Of a DNA stretch of 64,000 bases, positions 1 to 8,335 are shown piece by piece. Numbering within the stretch: position 1 is the stretch's first letter; every line of letters begins with the position of its first letter. Position numbers and translations under genes: made by a program. The notes below the pieces were generated by a model, which made no database searches, was not told the DNA's origin, and saw only the letters and a list, made by a program, of their open reading frames with translations. This stretch comes from G963674835 sp963674835 (GTDB lineage: Bacteria > Planctomycetota > Planctomycetia > Pirellulales > Thermoguttaceae), in assembly GCA_963674835.2 (NCBI GenBank), contig CAXXKC010000003.1, positions 3,348,001 through 3,412,000 of the forward strand. The letters run 5' to 3'.

Positions 1-2
1 AC

Positions 3-668
3 CCCAAAACGCGCCTTTGGCCGTCCGACCCCGCAAAGTTCTACCAGGCACTGGCCGACGCGGGGGTGGTCGCCAAGTTCAATCATCCCGGAGACGGCAC
101 CGAAAGCCACGGCGGCCTTGCCTACAGCGAGGTGGGGGATCGCGCCGTTCAACTTATGGAAGTGCGCCACCCGACGGAAGAGAAAGCCTACCTGCGCGCG
201 TTGAAGCTTGGCTGGCATCTGGCTCCCGACGGCTCGGACGACACCCACTCGCCGAACTGGGGCAGCACGCGGGCATGGACGGGCGTGCTTGCGCCGGGGC
301 TGAGCCAACGCAACATTCTGGATGCGCTGGCCAAACGCCATTGCTACTCGACGCTGGATCGCAATTGCCGTCTTCACTTCGAGGTGAACGGGGCGACGAT
401 GGGCGACATCGTGGCGCAGCCGGCGAAGCGCGTCGACGCGCACGTGACCGTGGAAGACGCCGACCCGGACGACAAGATCGCCAAGATCGAGATATTTGAG
501 GACGGGCAAGTCGTGGGGGCAGACGAGCCGAATGCCTCCCGACGGGAGTGGCAGACCACCTTCTCCCCCGGCGCCGGAGACCATTATTACTTCGCCAAGG
601 TCACGCAGAGCGACGGCAATCACTTGTGGTCGGCGCCGATTTGGGTGAAAATCGAAAAAGAGCCCTGA
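3..668 (+). CDS. PHP-domain metal-dependent phosphoesterase, C-terminal part
   Basis: The reading frame is open from the first bases of the window, so this is the 3' part of a longer gene whose start lies outside. The first visible residues are PKTRLWPSDPAKFYQALADA. Metal-binding-type motifs of the PHP family (CehA/McbA-like) follow: NHPGDG near residue 27 and GSDDTHSPNWG near residue 80. The segment ILDALAKRHCYST is typical of the end of this domain. The last about 80 residues look like a small beta domain ending the protein. CehA/McbA-like proteins hydrolyse phosphoesters or related substrates and are often secreted in planctomycetes. The substrate cannot be told from sequence. A 239-base spacer without a gene follows. 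Confidence 0.75.
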   Translation, partial: PKTRLWPSDPAKFYQALADAGVVAKFNHPGDGTESHGGLAYSEVGDRAVQLMEVRHPTEEKAYLRALKLGWHLAPDGSDDTHSPNWGSTRAWTGVLAPGLSQRNILDALAKRHCYSTLDRNCRLHFEVNGATMGDIVAQPAKRVDAHVTVEDADPDDKIAKIEIFEDGQVVGADEPNASRREWQTTFSPGAGDHYYFAKVTQSDGNHLWSAPIWVKIEKEP

Positions 669-907
669 GCAACTCCTTGTGATATCAGGAGTTCTGCTCG
701 GCTATCCCCACCGATTGACGATCCGTAGGCGATCTGTTAAGACTCGCCTGTGGGGGCGTATAGGCGCTCTGACGGCAGCCTCAAGGAAGATACCCGGCCA
801 TGGTCCAGCAGCAAGTGCGCGTCGCACTCACCCGTAGCGTTGCTGGCGGCCTGATTCTGCAGTTCGCAAAGCGAGGTTCGCGCTTCAGATATGTGGGATG
901 CGCTTGG

Positions 908-1798
908 ATGACTCGCTTATCGACCTGTTTGGTCCTCGCCGTTTGTGCAGGGCTGGGTGGCTGCGGTGCGAATGACGGCGGGGCTGGCGCCGGGGGACAC
1001 GACGTAGTACGCGTGGAAGGTTCGGACACGATGGTCAACATGGCGCAGTCGTGGGCCGAGCGCTATCACCAGGAACGCCCTTCGGTGAGTGTGCAGGTGT
1101 TGGGTGGCGGCTCGGGCGTGGGGATCGCCAGCCTCATCGACGGCAACTGCGACATTGCCGACGCAAGCCGCGTGATGAAGCCCGACGAGATTGACCGCGC
1201 GACGGCCGCTCGGGGGACGGCGCCCAAGGAAATCGAAGTCGCCTACGACGCACTGGCCGTGTTGGTCCACAAAGACAATCCGCTCGACGCCATCCACATC
1301 GACCAGTTGGCCGAGATCTTTGGCGACAGTGGAACGATCACACAGTGGTCGCAGCTCGGCGTAAAGGGACTGCCGAAGCGGTACGACAAGATCATCCGCG
1401 TAGGCCGGCAGAACAGCTCGGGAACCTATGCCTTCTTCCGGGAGGCGGTGCTCGGAAAGAAACGGGACTATAAACTGGGATCGATCGACGCCCACGGCTC
1501 GAAGGATGCCGTGCTGCTGATTGCGAAGACGCCGGGAGCCATCGGATACAGCGGCATGGGGTATATCACCAAGGACGTCAAGGCGTTGAAAATCTATGGG
1601 CGCGACGGCAAGCAGGCGATCGCCGCCACGGTGGCCAACGCGCGGAACGGGACTTATCCGCTGAGGCGGTCGCTGCAACTCTATACGATCGGAGAGCCGA
1701 CCGGCGCAATCGGCAAGTACGTTGACTGGATCCTGTCGCCGAAGGGGCAGGCCATCGTGTTGGACCAAGGTTACGTACCGGTGCTGGACCATGAGTGA
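908..1798 (+). CDS. pstS: phosphate ABC transporter, substrate-binding lipoprotein PstS
   Basis: This is the first gene of a five-gene phosphate-uptake operon. From the ATG at 908 the protein begins MTRLSTCLVLAVCAGLGGCG, a lipoprotein signal with a lipobox cysteine. An in-frame ATG at 800 would add 36 residues before a normal signal peptide, so 908 is preferred. The mature protein starts with VEGSDTMVNMAQSWAERY and contains GGGSGVGIASLIDG and GRQNSSGTYAFFREAVL, the phosphate-coordinating loops of PstS. A GAIGYSGMGY segment lies towards the C-terminus. About 296 residues is normal for the family. The stop overlaps the start of pstC by 8 bases. No PhoB-box-like repeat could be recognised upstream. 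Confidence 0.93.
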   Translation: MTRLSTCLVLAVCAGLGGCGANDGGAGAGGHDVVRVEGSDTMVNMAQSWAERYHQERPSVSVQVLGGGSGVGIASLIDGNCDIADASRVMKPDEIDRATAARGTAPKEIEVAYDALAVLVHKDNPLDAIHIDQLAEIFGDSGTITQWSQLGVKGLPKRYDKIIRVGRQNSSGTYAFFREAVLGKKRDYKLGSIDAHGSKDAVLLIAKTPGAIGYSGMGYITKDVKALKIYGRDGKQAIAATVANARNGTYPLRRSLQLYTIGEPTGAIGKYVDWILSPKGQAIVLDQGYVPVLDHE

Positions 1799-2744
1799 GC
1801 TCGACGGGCAAAGCAAAGTCCAGCAGCGATCAGGCCGTACGTCGGACCTGATCCCGCGGCTCTTGCATCGCTCGGAATGGCTGATGGAGTGGCTCATCCG
1901 CCTCTGCGGGTACAGCGCCATCTTCTTCGTGTTCGCCATTTTCTTCTTCGTGGTGCGCGAAGCGTGGCCCATGCTCTTCGGCAAGCTGAACTTCATCGAG
2001 TTCTTCACCAGCACGCAATGGCAGCCGTCGTCCGAGGTCCGCACGCAGTACGGCATCCTCGCGCTGCTGGTGGGGACGCTCTCGGTGACCGTGCTGGCCG
2101 TGGCGATTGCCATGCCGATCGGACTCGGGGCGGCCGTGTTTCTTTCCGAGTTCTGCACCGGAAAGCTCAAAGAGACACTGAAGGTGACCATCGAGCTCTT
2201 GGCGGCGATTCCCTCGGTGGTTTGGGGATTCATCGGGGTCACCGTGCTGGGGCCGATCCTTGTCGACGTGGCCGGCGCTCCGGTGGGCGTGAATGTGCTC
2301 AACGGTGGGATCGTGCTGGCGCTGATGGCGGCGCCCGTGATCGTCTCGGTCGGCGAAGATGCCCTGAAGGCCGTGCCCGACTCGTACCGCGAGGCCGGAC
2401 TGTCGCTGGGCGCGACCCGCTGGGAGATCGTCTACCGGGTGCTCTTCCCGGCGGCGAAGAGCGGATTGTTGGCGGCCGTGCTCCTCGGCGTGGGCCGCGC
2501 GATCGGCGAGACGATGGCCGTGCTCATGGTCACGGGACACGCCGTGCAGATCCCGCACAGCCTGTTCGATCCGGTGCGGACGCTCACGGCGACCATCGCG
2601 TCGGAGTTGGGCGAGACGGTGAAGGGGGGCGACCACTATCGCGTATTGTTCGTCATCGGATTGGTGCTATTCGTGATTACGTTCCTGGTCAATCTCATCG
2701 CGGACCTGATCGTCAAGGGGGTGGGGCATGACGACGATCGCTGA
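1791..2744 (+). CDS. pstC: phosphate ABC transporter permease PstC
   Basis: Inner-membrane permease of the Pst importer. The start is the ATG at 1791, inside the last codons of pstS, indicating coupled translation. A cytoplasmic N-terminus of about 45 residues precedes the first membrane helix (SAIFFVFAIFFFVV). A block of further helices then carries the permease EAA loop (SYREAGLSLGATRWEIVYRV), which docks on the ATPase. At 317 residues the length is usual. The gene overlaps pstA by 17 bases. Because the operon encodes two different ATPases, this EAA loop and the one in PstA probably contact different NBDs. Confidence 0.93.
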   Translation: MSELDGQSKVQQRSGRTSDLIPRLLHRSEWLMEWLIRLCGYSAIFFVFAIFFFVVREAWPMLFGKLNFIEFFTSTQWQPSSEVRTQYGILALLVGTLSVTVLAVAIAMPIGLGAAVFLSEFCTGKLKETLKVTIELLAAIPSVVWGFIGVTVLGPILVDVAGAPVGVNVLNGGIVLALMAAPVIVSVGEDALKAVPDSYREAGLSLGATRWEIVYRVLFPAAKSGLLAAVLLGVGRAIGETMAVLMVTGHAVQIPHSLFDPVRTLTATIASELGETVKGGDHYRVLFVIGLVLFVITFLVNLIADLIVKGVGHDDDR

Positions 2745-4029
2745 TGCACCCCTCGACCGGCCGCGATATTGGGTCCTTGGCGACGATCCGCGTGCCGACA
2801 AGGCGGGGCGTGAGGAGTCGCACGCCAACCTGGAGGACGCGTTGGGCTGGCTCGGTCGATGGTGGGCAAAGCACGGCGACGGCACCGACGAGGAAGCCCC
2901 GATCGACGGAAACATGACCATCGTTTGCGGAGGCGCCGGCCCGCCGGCGCGATTGGCAAGAAAACCTCGCCACGAGTTCTCGATGATCGTCGGTGCGCAG
3001 GGACGCGGCGGCGACGGCAGTGAGGGATCGCCGTGGTGGGGCATGGACAGCGCGATCGCCGGACTGCGGGACGAAATCTACGCGGGGAAGATTCAACTTC
3101 ACCAGGGCGAGCACTTGCGGCTGGTCGGTCGCAAGGTCTTCGCGCCTTCCCCCCTGGAACGCCGCAAACGGGTTTACGAGACTCTGGCCGGCAGCCTCTT
3201 CGCGCTGATGGTGTTGGCGCTCGTCCTGCCGCTGCTGGCCATCCTTACCTGGCTGGTCATCAAGGCGTGGCCGGCCCTGTCCCCATCGTTCATCTGGGAG
3301 AATCCGCGCGATTCGATGACGGCCGGCGGCATCTGGGCGCCGCTGGTCGGCACCTTCTTTCTCGTCTTCACGTCGCTGATGATCGCGGCGCCCGTGGGAG
3401 TGCTGGCTGGCGTGTACTTGAACGAGTATGCCGGAGATAATTGGTTCACGAGACTGATCAACCTGGCAGTGGTCAACCTGGCCGGCGTGCCGAGCATCGT
3501 GCACGGTCTGTTCGGGGTGGGAGCATTCGTGTTATTCGCGGGCATGGGCCGGTCGGTTCTGGCCGCATCGTGCACGCTGGCCGTGATGACGCTGCCGGTA
3601 ATCATAACCAGCACGCGCGAGGCGCTGGTGGCCGTGCCTATGGCGTTTCGCGAGGCCTGCTGGAACATGGGCGCCACACGGTGGCAAACGATCCGCACCG
3701 TGGTCCTGCCCAACGCCATCAGCGGGATTCTGACGGGCGTGATTCTCCAGGTCGCCCGGGCCGCCGGAGAAACGGCGCCCATTCTCTTCACCGGGGCCGT
3801 CTTCTTCGTGCCGGTGGCCGATCACGGCTTCAAGTCGTTCTTTCCCTACTCGCTGACCGACCGCTGCATGGCGCTCTCGATGCACCTGTTCACGCTTCTG
3901 ACGCAGGTGCTGGGCGTGCCCGAATCGACAGAGTACGGAACGGCGGTAGTGCTGATCGGGCTGGTCCTGGCCGTCAACAGCGTGTCGATCGCGTTGCGGT
4001 CCCACCTTCGCTCGCGAAAGAAGTGGTGA
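2728..4029 (+). CDS. pstA: phosphate ABC transporter permease PstA with long N-terminal extension
   Basis: Second permease of the Pst importer. The C-terminal about 285 residues match PstA: six helices and an EAA loop (AFREACWNMGATRWQTIRTV), with GETAPILFTGAVFF after it. The protein is 433 residues because about 145 hydrophilic residues precede the first helix, whereas PstA is normally 280-300. That extension is rich in charged residues, Gly and Trp (WLGRWWAKHGDG, GSEGSPWWG) and has no membrane segment of its own. The same frame stays open into pstC. The ATG at 2728 is the earliest plausible start; a later start would remove part of the extension. It overlaps pstC by 17 bases and ends 6 bases before pstB1. 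Confidence 0.88.
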   Translation: MTTIADAPLDRPRYWVLGDDPRADKAGREESHANLEDALGWLGRWWAKHGDGTDEEAPIDGNMTIVCGGAGPPARLARKPRHEFSMIVGAQGRGGDGSEGSPWWGMDSAIAGLRDEIYAGKIQLHQGEHLRLVGRKVFAPSPLERRKRVYETLAGSLFALMVLALVLPLLAILTWLVIKAWPALSPSFIWENPRDSMTAGGIWAPLVGTFFLVFTSLMIAAPVGVLAGVYLNEYAGDNWFTRLINLAVVNLAGVPSIVHGLFGVGAFVLFAGMGRSVLAASCTLAVMTLPVIITSTREALVAVPMAFREACWNMGATRWQTIRTVVLPNAISGILTGVILQVARAAGETAPILFTGAVFFVPVADHGFKSFFPYSLTDRCMALSMHLFTLLTQVLGVPESTEYGTAVVLIGLVLAVNSVSIALRSHLRSRKKW

Positions 4030-4035
4030 AGGCCC

Positions 4036-4788
4036 ATGACCAGCAAGATCCGCTTCGATCACACGACAGTCACCTACGGCGCGAACATCGCCTTGGACGA
4101 CATCTGTTTGGATATCGAGGAGCAGGAAATCTTCGCGGTGATCGGGCCGGCGAACTCGGGGAAGACGACGCTGCTGAAATGCATCAACCGGACGATCGAG
4201 TTCGTTCCGGGCGCGAAGGTCGCCGGCGGTGTCTACGTGGACGGGGAGGAAGTGCACGGCATCCGCAACGTTTTCGAGCTGCGGCGGCGCGTGGGAATGG
4301 TGTTTCCGCTGCCGGTGGGGCTGCCGCTGTCGGTCTTCGAGAACGTGGCCTATGCGCCGCGGCGTGCCGGCGTACACAACAAGGCCGAGCTGACCGAGAT
4401 CGTCGAGCAATCGCTCCGCCAGGCGATGCTCTGGGACGAAGTGAAGGACCGCTTGAACACGCTGGGAACGAAGCTTTCCGGCGGGCAGCAGCAGCGGCTC
4501 ACGCTGGCAAGGGCGCTGAGCCACCGGCCGGAAATCCTCTGCCTGGACGAGTTCTCCATCGCGATCGATCCGGTGACGACCATGCGGATCGAGGATATCC
4601 TGCGGGAATTGAAGAGCCAGATGACGATCGTCCTGGTGACGAACCTGGTGCAGCAAGCGCGCCGGCTGGCCGATCACACGGCCTTCTTCAGCGCCGGCCA
4701 CCTGGTCGAGGTCGGGCCGACGGAGACGATGTTCACCGAGCCGAAAGAGCAACTGACCTGGCGATTTGTGACGGGAGATTTTGGCTGA
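4036..4788 (+). CDS. pstB1: PstB-family ATPase 1 (intact signature, degenerate Q- and H-loops)
   Basis: ATP-binding subunit of the phosphate importer, 250 residues. Visible motifs: Walker A GPANSGKT (37-44, with Asn for the usual Gly at its fourth position), ABC signature LSGGQQQRL (147-155), and Walker B ILCLDE (167-172) with the catalytic Glu present. Three conserved sites are altered. The Q-loop Gln is Pro91 (codon ccg at 4306). The H-loop His is Asn203 (codon aac at 4642). The D-loop reads IAID instead of SALD. The reading frame is otherwise intact and family-length, so these look like maintained substitutions rather than decay. The stop shares one base with the pstB2 start. The symbol with a number is descriptive, to separate the two copies. 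Confidence 0.9.
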   Translation: MTSKIRFDHTTVTYGANIALDDICLDIEEQEIFAVIGPANSGKTTLLKCINRTIEFVPGAKVAGGVYVDGEEVHGIRNVFELRRRVGMVFPLPVGLPLSVFENVAYAPRRAGVHNKAELTEIVEQSLRQAMLWDEVKDRLNTLGTKLSGGQQQRLTLARALSHRPEILCLDEFSIAIDPVTTMRIEDILRELKSQMTIVLVTNLVQQARRLADHTAFFSAGHLVEVGPTETMFTEPKEQLTWRFVTGDFG

Positions 4789-5570
4789 TGACGACCATTT
4801 CGGCCGAAACCGCCTGCATCGTGACGCACGACCTGAACCTCTGGTACGGCGATTTTCAGGCGTTGAAGGACGTTTCGATCAGCGTGGCTCCCAACCGCAT
4901 CACGGCGCTGATCGGCCCGTCGGGTTGCGGCAAGACGACCCTTCTGCGGTGCTTCAACCGGATCAACGAACGCTACGGCAACGTCACCACCACGGGCGAA
5001 GTGCGGATCCTGGGGCGGAACATCTACGACGACGACGTGTCGCTCAGCGAGCTGCGCCGGACGGTCGGAATGGTCTTCCAGCGGCCCAATCCGCTGCCGA
5101 TCTCCATCTACGAAAACGTCCTCTTCGGCATTCGCACGTACACCCGCCGCGGCGTCTACCGGCGCAAGGAGCTCGACGCCATGGTGGAATCGGCTCTGCG
5201 CGAGGTGCAGCTTTGGGACGGGGTGAAAGACTCGCTGCGCAAGAAGGCGACGCGGCTGACGCTGGAACAGCAGCAGAAGCTGTGCATCGCCCGGCTACTG
5301 CCGCTGAAACCCCGCGTCATCCTCATGGACGAGCCCTGCTCGGCGCTCGACGCGGAAGGGATCGAGCGAATCGAGGAGCTCATCACCGCCATGAGCCAGC
5401 AGTACACGATCCTCATCGTGACGCACAACATGGGGCAGGCGCGACGGGCCAGCCATGAGTGCCTCTTCATGCTGCTGGGACGAATCATCGAGCACGCCCC
5501 GACGCTGGACCTCTTCCACACGCCGAAGCACAAAGAAACGGAAATGTACGTCACCGGCCGCTACGGTTGA
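4788..5570 (+). CDS. pstB2: PstB-family ATPase 2 (intact catalytic loops, degenerate signature)
   Basis: Second ATP-binding subunit, 260 residues, starting at the ATG in TGATG directly after pstB1. Walker A GPSGCGKTT (43-51), Q-loop VGMVFQRPNPLP with Gln98, Walker B VILMDEP (177-183), D-loop SALD and H-loop IVTHNM with His213 are all canonical PstB motifs. The ABC signature, however, is LTLEQQQKL (157-165; codons from 5256) instead of LSGGQQQRL, losing the Ser and both Gly residues that contact the ATP gamma-phosphate in the partner site. It therefore complements the defects of pstB1. The 3' end overlaps the converging esterase gene by 10 bases. No phoU follows. Confidence 0.9.
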   Translation: MTTISAETACIVTHDLNLWYGDFQALKDVSISVAPNRITALIGPSGCGKTTLLRCFNRINERYGNVTTTGEVRILGRNIYDDDVSLSELRRTVGMVFQRPNPLPISIYENVLFGIRTYTRRGVYRRKELDAMVESALREVQLWDGVKDSLRKKATRLTLEQQQKLCIARLLPLKPRVILMDEPCSALDAEGIERIEELITAMSQQYTILIVTHNMGQARRASHECLFMLLGRIIEHAPTLDLFHTPKHKETEMYVTGRYG

Positions 5571-7060
5571 GAATGCTCGCGAAACGCCCGGCTCATTTCC
5601 ACACGGATCTGGCGGTACAGGTCGGCCGTGAGTATCGACGAGTGGTCTTTGCCGGGGACGATCGTAACATCCGCGTCGCTGCCTAGCTGGCGGAGGGTTT
5701 CGGCGAGGCGCTGGACAGCACCTTCGAGATAAAAGGTGTCGTACTGGGCGGCAAAGATGTGCAGCTTGCCTTGGAGCTTCGGCCGTAGGGTGGGCCAGTT
5801 GTTCTCCAGGATGAGGCGAATGTCGTACTTGCGCCAGGCCTGCGCCACCGCGGGATCGATACGACCGGTGGTCCGATCGCACAGTTTCTCGGGCAGGCCG
5901 TCGGGACCGAGCGGGCTGAAGACGGCTTCGAAAGAGCGGAACTGGCAGCCGCGCTTGAGGACGTCGTCCATGTGCACGAACGGCTCGAACCATACGAAGG
6001 GCGTCTTTCTGCGGCGGGCGATGGGACGCGGATTGCCCTGCGGATCGCGGTACAGGTTCAATGGCGGATCGACGTATAGATCCACCTGCTGGAAGTCGCG
6101 GAAGTCGACCGGGTCGGGGGCCACAGACCATGTGCCGCCGAACATGTCGGGATAGTTGATCTGCAGCCAGAGCGATGCCCAGCCGCCGGAACTGTGACCG
6201 GTGAGCATGCGGGCCGAGGGCTGCGGAACCGTGCGATAGCGGCGATCGATCTCGGGGATGATCTCTTGGACCAAGGCATCGCCGCGAGGGCCATTGGTGG
6301 CGCTGTTGGCGTACTCGTGGTGTCCCCATTTGCACTGGCCGGCCAACAGAACGCAGATGAACTCCACCTCGCCCCCGACCAGGGCCGGCGGCGTGCTCGC
6401 GTATCGCCGGGCCATCGTGCGATTGTCTCCGCCGAAGCCGGAAATGGTGTACATGACCGGATAGCGACGCTCAGGCTGGTCGAAGTAGCTCTGGGGCAAC
6501 ACGATCGTGGCCGGCTCGACGACCTGCCGGTTGTAAAACTGCGACAGGCGCTTGCTGGAAACTCGCAACTCCTCGATCCACGGCGACTCGGGAAGCTCGG
6601 GCGGATCGACCACGCGAGCGAGCGTCAACCGAACCACTCCGCCCTTGCTCGGATCCAGTGAAGCCTGGATGGCGTCGCTATAGTAGTTGCCGGGCGCCTG
6701 GCCGGGCTGCGGGACATCGAACGAGTGATCCAGCACGGCCTGGATGTAATAGTCGCCGGGAGGAAGCTGGGGCAGCGGCGCGGGGAAACCGTCGGCCTGA
6801 CCGTCGAGGTCGCGACTGGTGCCCGGCTGGAACTGCTCAACGTCGACGGCGAAGAAAGGCTCGGGGCGGAACCAGTCCGGGCCGAACCGCGGTTGGCTCC
6901 TGCGAGTGGAAAGGAAGACGAACAGCCGTCCGGTCACCGGTTGCCGGGCCACGTCGGCGTCGAGCCGCACGCGAAACTTCAACGGTTCGGCCCAGGCATC
7001 GCGCGACCACAACAGCAACGCGAGCAGAAGGATCAACCGCAGGCGAGTCGAGGTGCGCAT
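5561..7060 (-). CDS. secreted esterase, esterase D / enterochelin-esterase-like fold
   Basis: A 499-residue exported hydrolase. From the ATG at 7060 it begins with a signal peptide (MRTSTRLRLILLLALLLWS, then cleavage near AWA). The N-terminal about 150 residues form an extra beta-rich domain, followed by an alpha/beta hydrolase of the putative esterase family. YPVMYTISGFGGDNRT begins the domain and GHSSGGWASLWL gives the nucleophile elbow (Ser290 in this numbering). VPGKDHSSIL near the C-terminus supplies a likely catalytic His. An in-frame ATG 33 bases upstream lacks the clean signal peptide and was not chosen. It converges on pstB2. Substrate unknown; related proteins act on feruloyl or other sugar esters. 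Confidence 0.8.
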   Translation of the reverse strand: MRTSTRLRLILLLALLLWSRDAWAEPLKFRVRLDADVARQPVTGRLFVFLSTRRSQPRFGPDWFRPEPFFAVDVEQFQPGTSRDLDGQADGFPAPLPQLPPGDYYIQAVLDHSFDVPQPGQAPGNYYSDAIQASLDPSKGGVVRLTLARVVDPPELPESPWIEELRVSSKRLSQFYNRQVVEPATIVLPQSYFDQPERRYPVMYTISGFGGDNRTMARRYASTPPALVGGEVEFICVLLAGQCKWGHHEYANSATNGPRGDALVQEIIPEIDRRYRTVPQPSARMLTGHSSGGWASLWLQINYPDMFGGTWSVAPDPVDFRDFQQVDLYVDPPLNLYRDPQGNPRPIARRRKTPFVWFEPFVHMDDVLKRGCQFRSFEAVFSPLGPDGLPEKLCDRTTGRIDPAVAQAWRKYDIRLILENNWPTLRPKLQGKLHIFAAQYDTFYLEGAVQRLAETLRQLGSDADVTIVPGKDHSSILTADLYRQIRVEMSRAFREHSQP

Positions 7061-7202
7061 GGCATGGGTTCTCCGCGGGTCATGCTTCAGCATAACCGAT
7101 CTTTGCCACGCCGCGCAGGGTGCGCCGGCAAACGAAGGGTCGGAACCACGCGACCCGGCGTGCGGGAAGCGGTTAACGAACGGTCTTCAATGCGAGAATG
7201 GC

Positions 7203-8099
7203 TCACCCGGCCAAGGAGGCCGAGACCTTGTCGAAGTAGGCCACGCACTGCGCGATCTTGGCGGCGTTGTCCGGCGCGTACGGTTCGTATTCAATGCCGA
7301 AAAAGCCGTGGTAGCCTTGTCGGTGCATTTCCTTCAGGATGCCCTCGATGTCGCCAGCGCCGGTTCCCCAGGGAACGCACTCGGCTTCCTTGCGGCCAAA
7401 GCTGTCGACGTCCTTCAGATGGAACCAGAGGATGCGGCCCTGGAGCATCTTGAGTGCCTTGACCGGTTGGAACCCGGAGCGGACCCAGTGGCCCGTGTCG
7501 CAGCAGGCGCCGAATCGTTTGCCACGGCCCTGGCAGGCCTTGAGCACGGTCTCCGGGTTCCAGTAGTGCGAGGGCTGCGGATGATTGTGAATGGCCAGGT
7601 TGATGGCGTACTCGTCGCAGAGTTTTTCGACGACGTCGTAGGCTTCCGGAGGCGGCTCGGCGATGAACGTCTCGACGCCCATCTCTTTGGCCCACTCGTA
7701 GATCGGCCGGGCTTGCTCTTCGCTGGCGAGTTTCTGGCAGTAGCATCCGACCAGCTTGACGCCCGTGTCGGCCAGCTTCTTGGCGGCGGCCTTGCGATCG
7801 GCGGCCGACATGGCGGCGTTCGTCTGGACATCGGGACGCTCGGGGGACAGTCGCTGCCAAGTGAAGCCTTCGACGTACGGGATGCCCAAGGCTGCGGCCT
7901 GGTCGACCGCCTCGAAGAAGGTGAGCTTGTTGAAGCTGTAGGTGCCGCAGCAGAGCTTCCAGCCGGTCTTGTTCTGAGCTGGGCGCTTGCCGGCCTCGGC
8001 GGCCACGAGAGTGGGGAGCCGTGATCCGACAACACTGGCGCCCAGGCCGAGCGCGGCTGCTGATTTGAGGAAACGGCGACGACCAATCTGGCGGTTCAT
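7203..8099 (-). CDS. Tat-exported sugar phosphate isomerase/epimerase-like TIM-barrel protein
   Basis: 298 residues. The N-terminus, MNRQIGRRRFLKSAAALGLG, is a twin-arginine signal, as often seen on these proteins in planctomycetes. The body is an AP-endonuclease-2/xylose-isomerase-like TIM barrel with motifs consistent with metal binding: FIAEPPPEAYD, LAIHNHPQPSHYW, CCDTGHWVRSG, WFHLKDVDSFG and FFGIEYEP. This family isomerises or epimerises sugars and also includes 3-keto-sugar hydrolases. The precise substrate is unknown. The start was chosen for the Tat signal; the frame is open further upstream but without a signal. It is divergent from sufC. Confidence 0.8.
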   Translation of the reverse strand: MNRQIGRRRFLKSAAALGLGASVVGSRLPTLVAAEAGKRPAQNKTGWKLCCGTYSFNKLTFFEAVDQAAALGIPYVEGFTWQRLSPERPDVQTNAAMSAADRKAAAKKLADTGVKLVGCYCQKLASEEQARPIYEWAKEMGVETFIAEPPPEAYDVVEKLCDEYAINLAIHNHPQPSHYWNPETVLKACQGRGKRFGACCDTGHWVRSGFQPVKALKMLQGRILWFHLKDVDSFGRKEAECVPWGTGAGDIEGILKEMHRQGYHGFFGIEYEPYAPDNAAKIAQCVAYFDKVSASLAG

Positions 8100-8335
8100 G
8101 GGGACTTTCCTTTCGAGGCAGGGATCGCTGTGAGGTGGATCTTTCGGGTAGGCGCCTATTGTACGTTCGGGGCAGGAGGTGAAGCAAACGGTCGCGCCGG
8201 GGGCGTTTGGCCAACCACCCGGGCCCTTGCGGGGGTGCCAAGCGTGACCGATAATTGCAGGATTCCTGATGGCTTGCTCCGCCGACGGTAGGGTGCCGAC
8301 GGCGGTGCGGAGCCTGTCTGCCGGGGGTCCCCGCA

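Noticed and set aside
669..907. Search for PhoB-box repeats upstream of pstS
   Set aside because: No pair of 7-base direct repeats with the expected spacing could be seen; no operator is claimed.
917..2302. Long minus-strand frame opposite pstS and pstC
   Set aside because: Both genes beneath it have clear family motifs; the antisense product has no recognisable domain.
3441..4787. Frame continuous upstream of pstB2 that would give a 709-residue fusion
   Set aside because: The upstream part is Arg/Gly-rich shadow of pstA and pstB1 in another frame. The real start is the ATG in TGATG at 4788.
5295..6335. Minus-strand frame opposite pstB2 and in another frame of the esterase
   Set aside because: No domain and fully covered by two genes with clear motifs.
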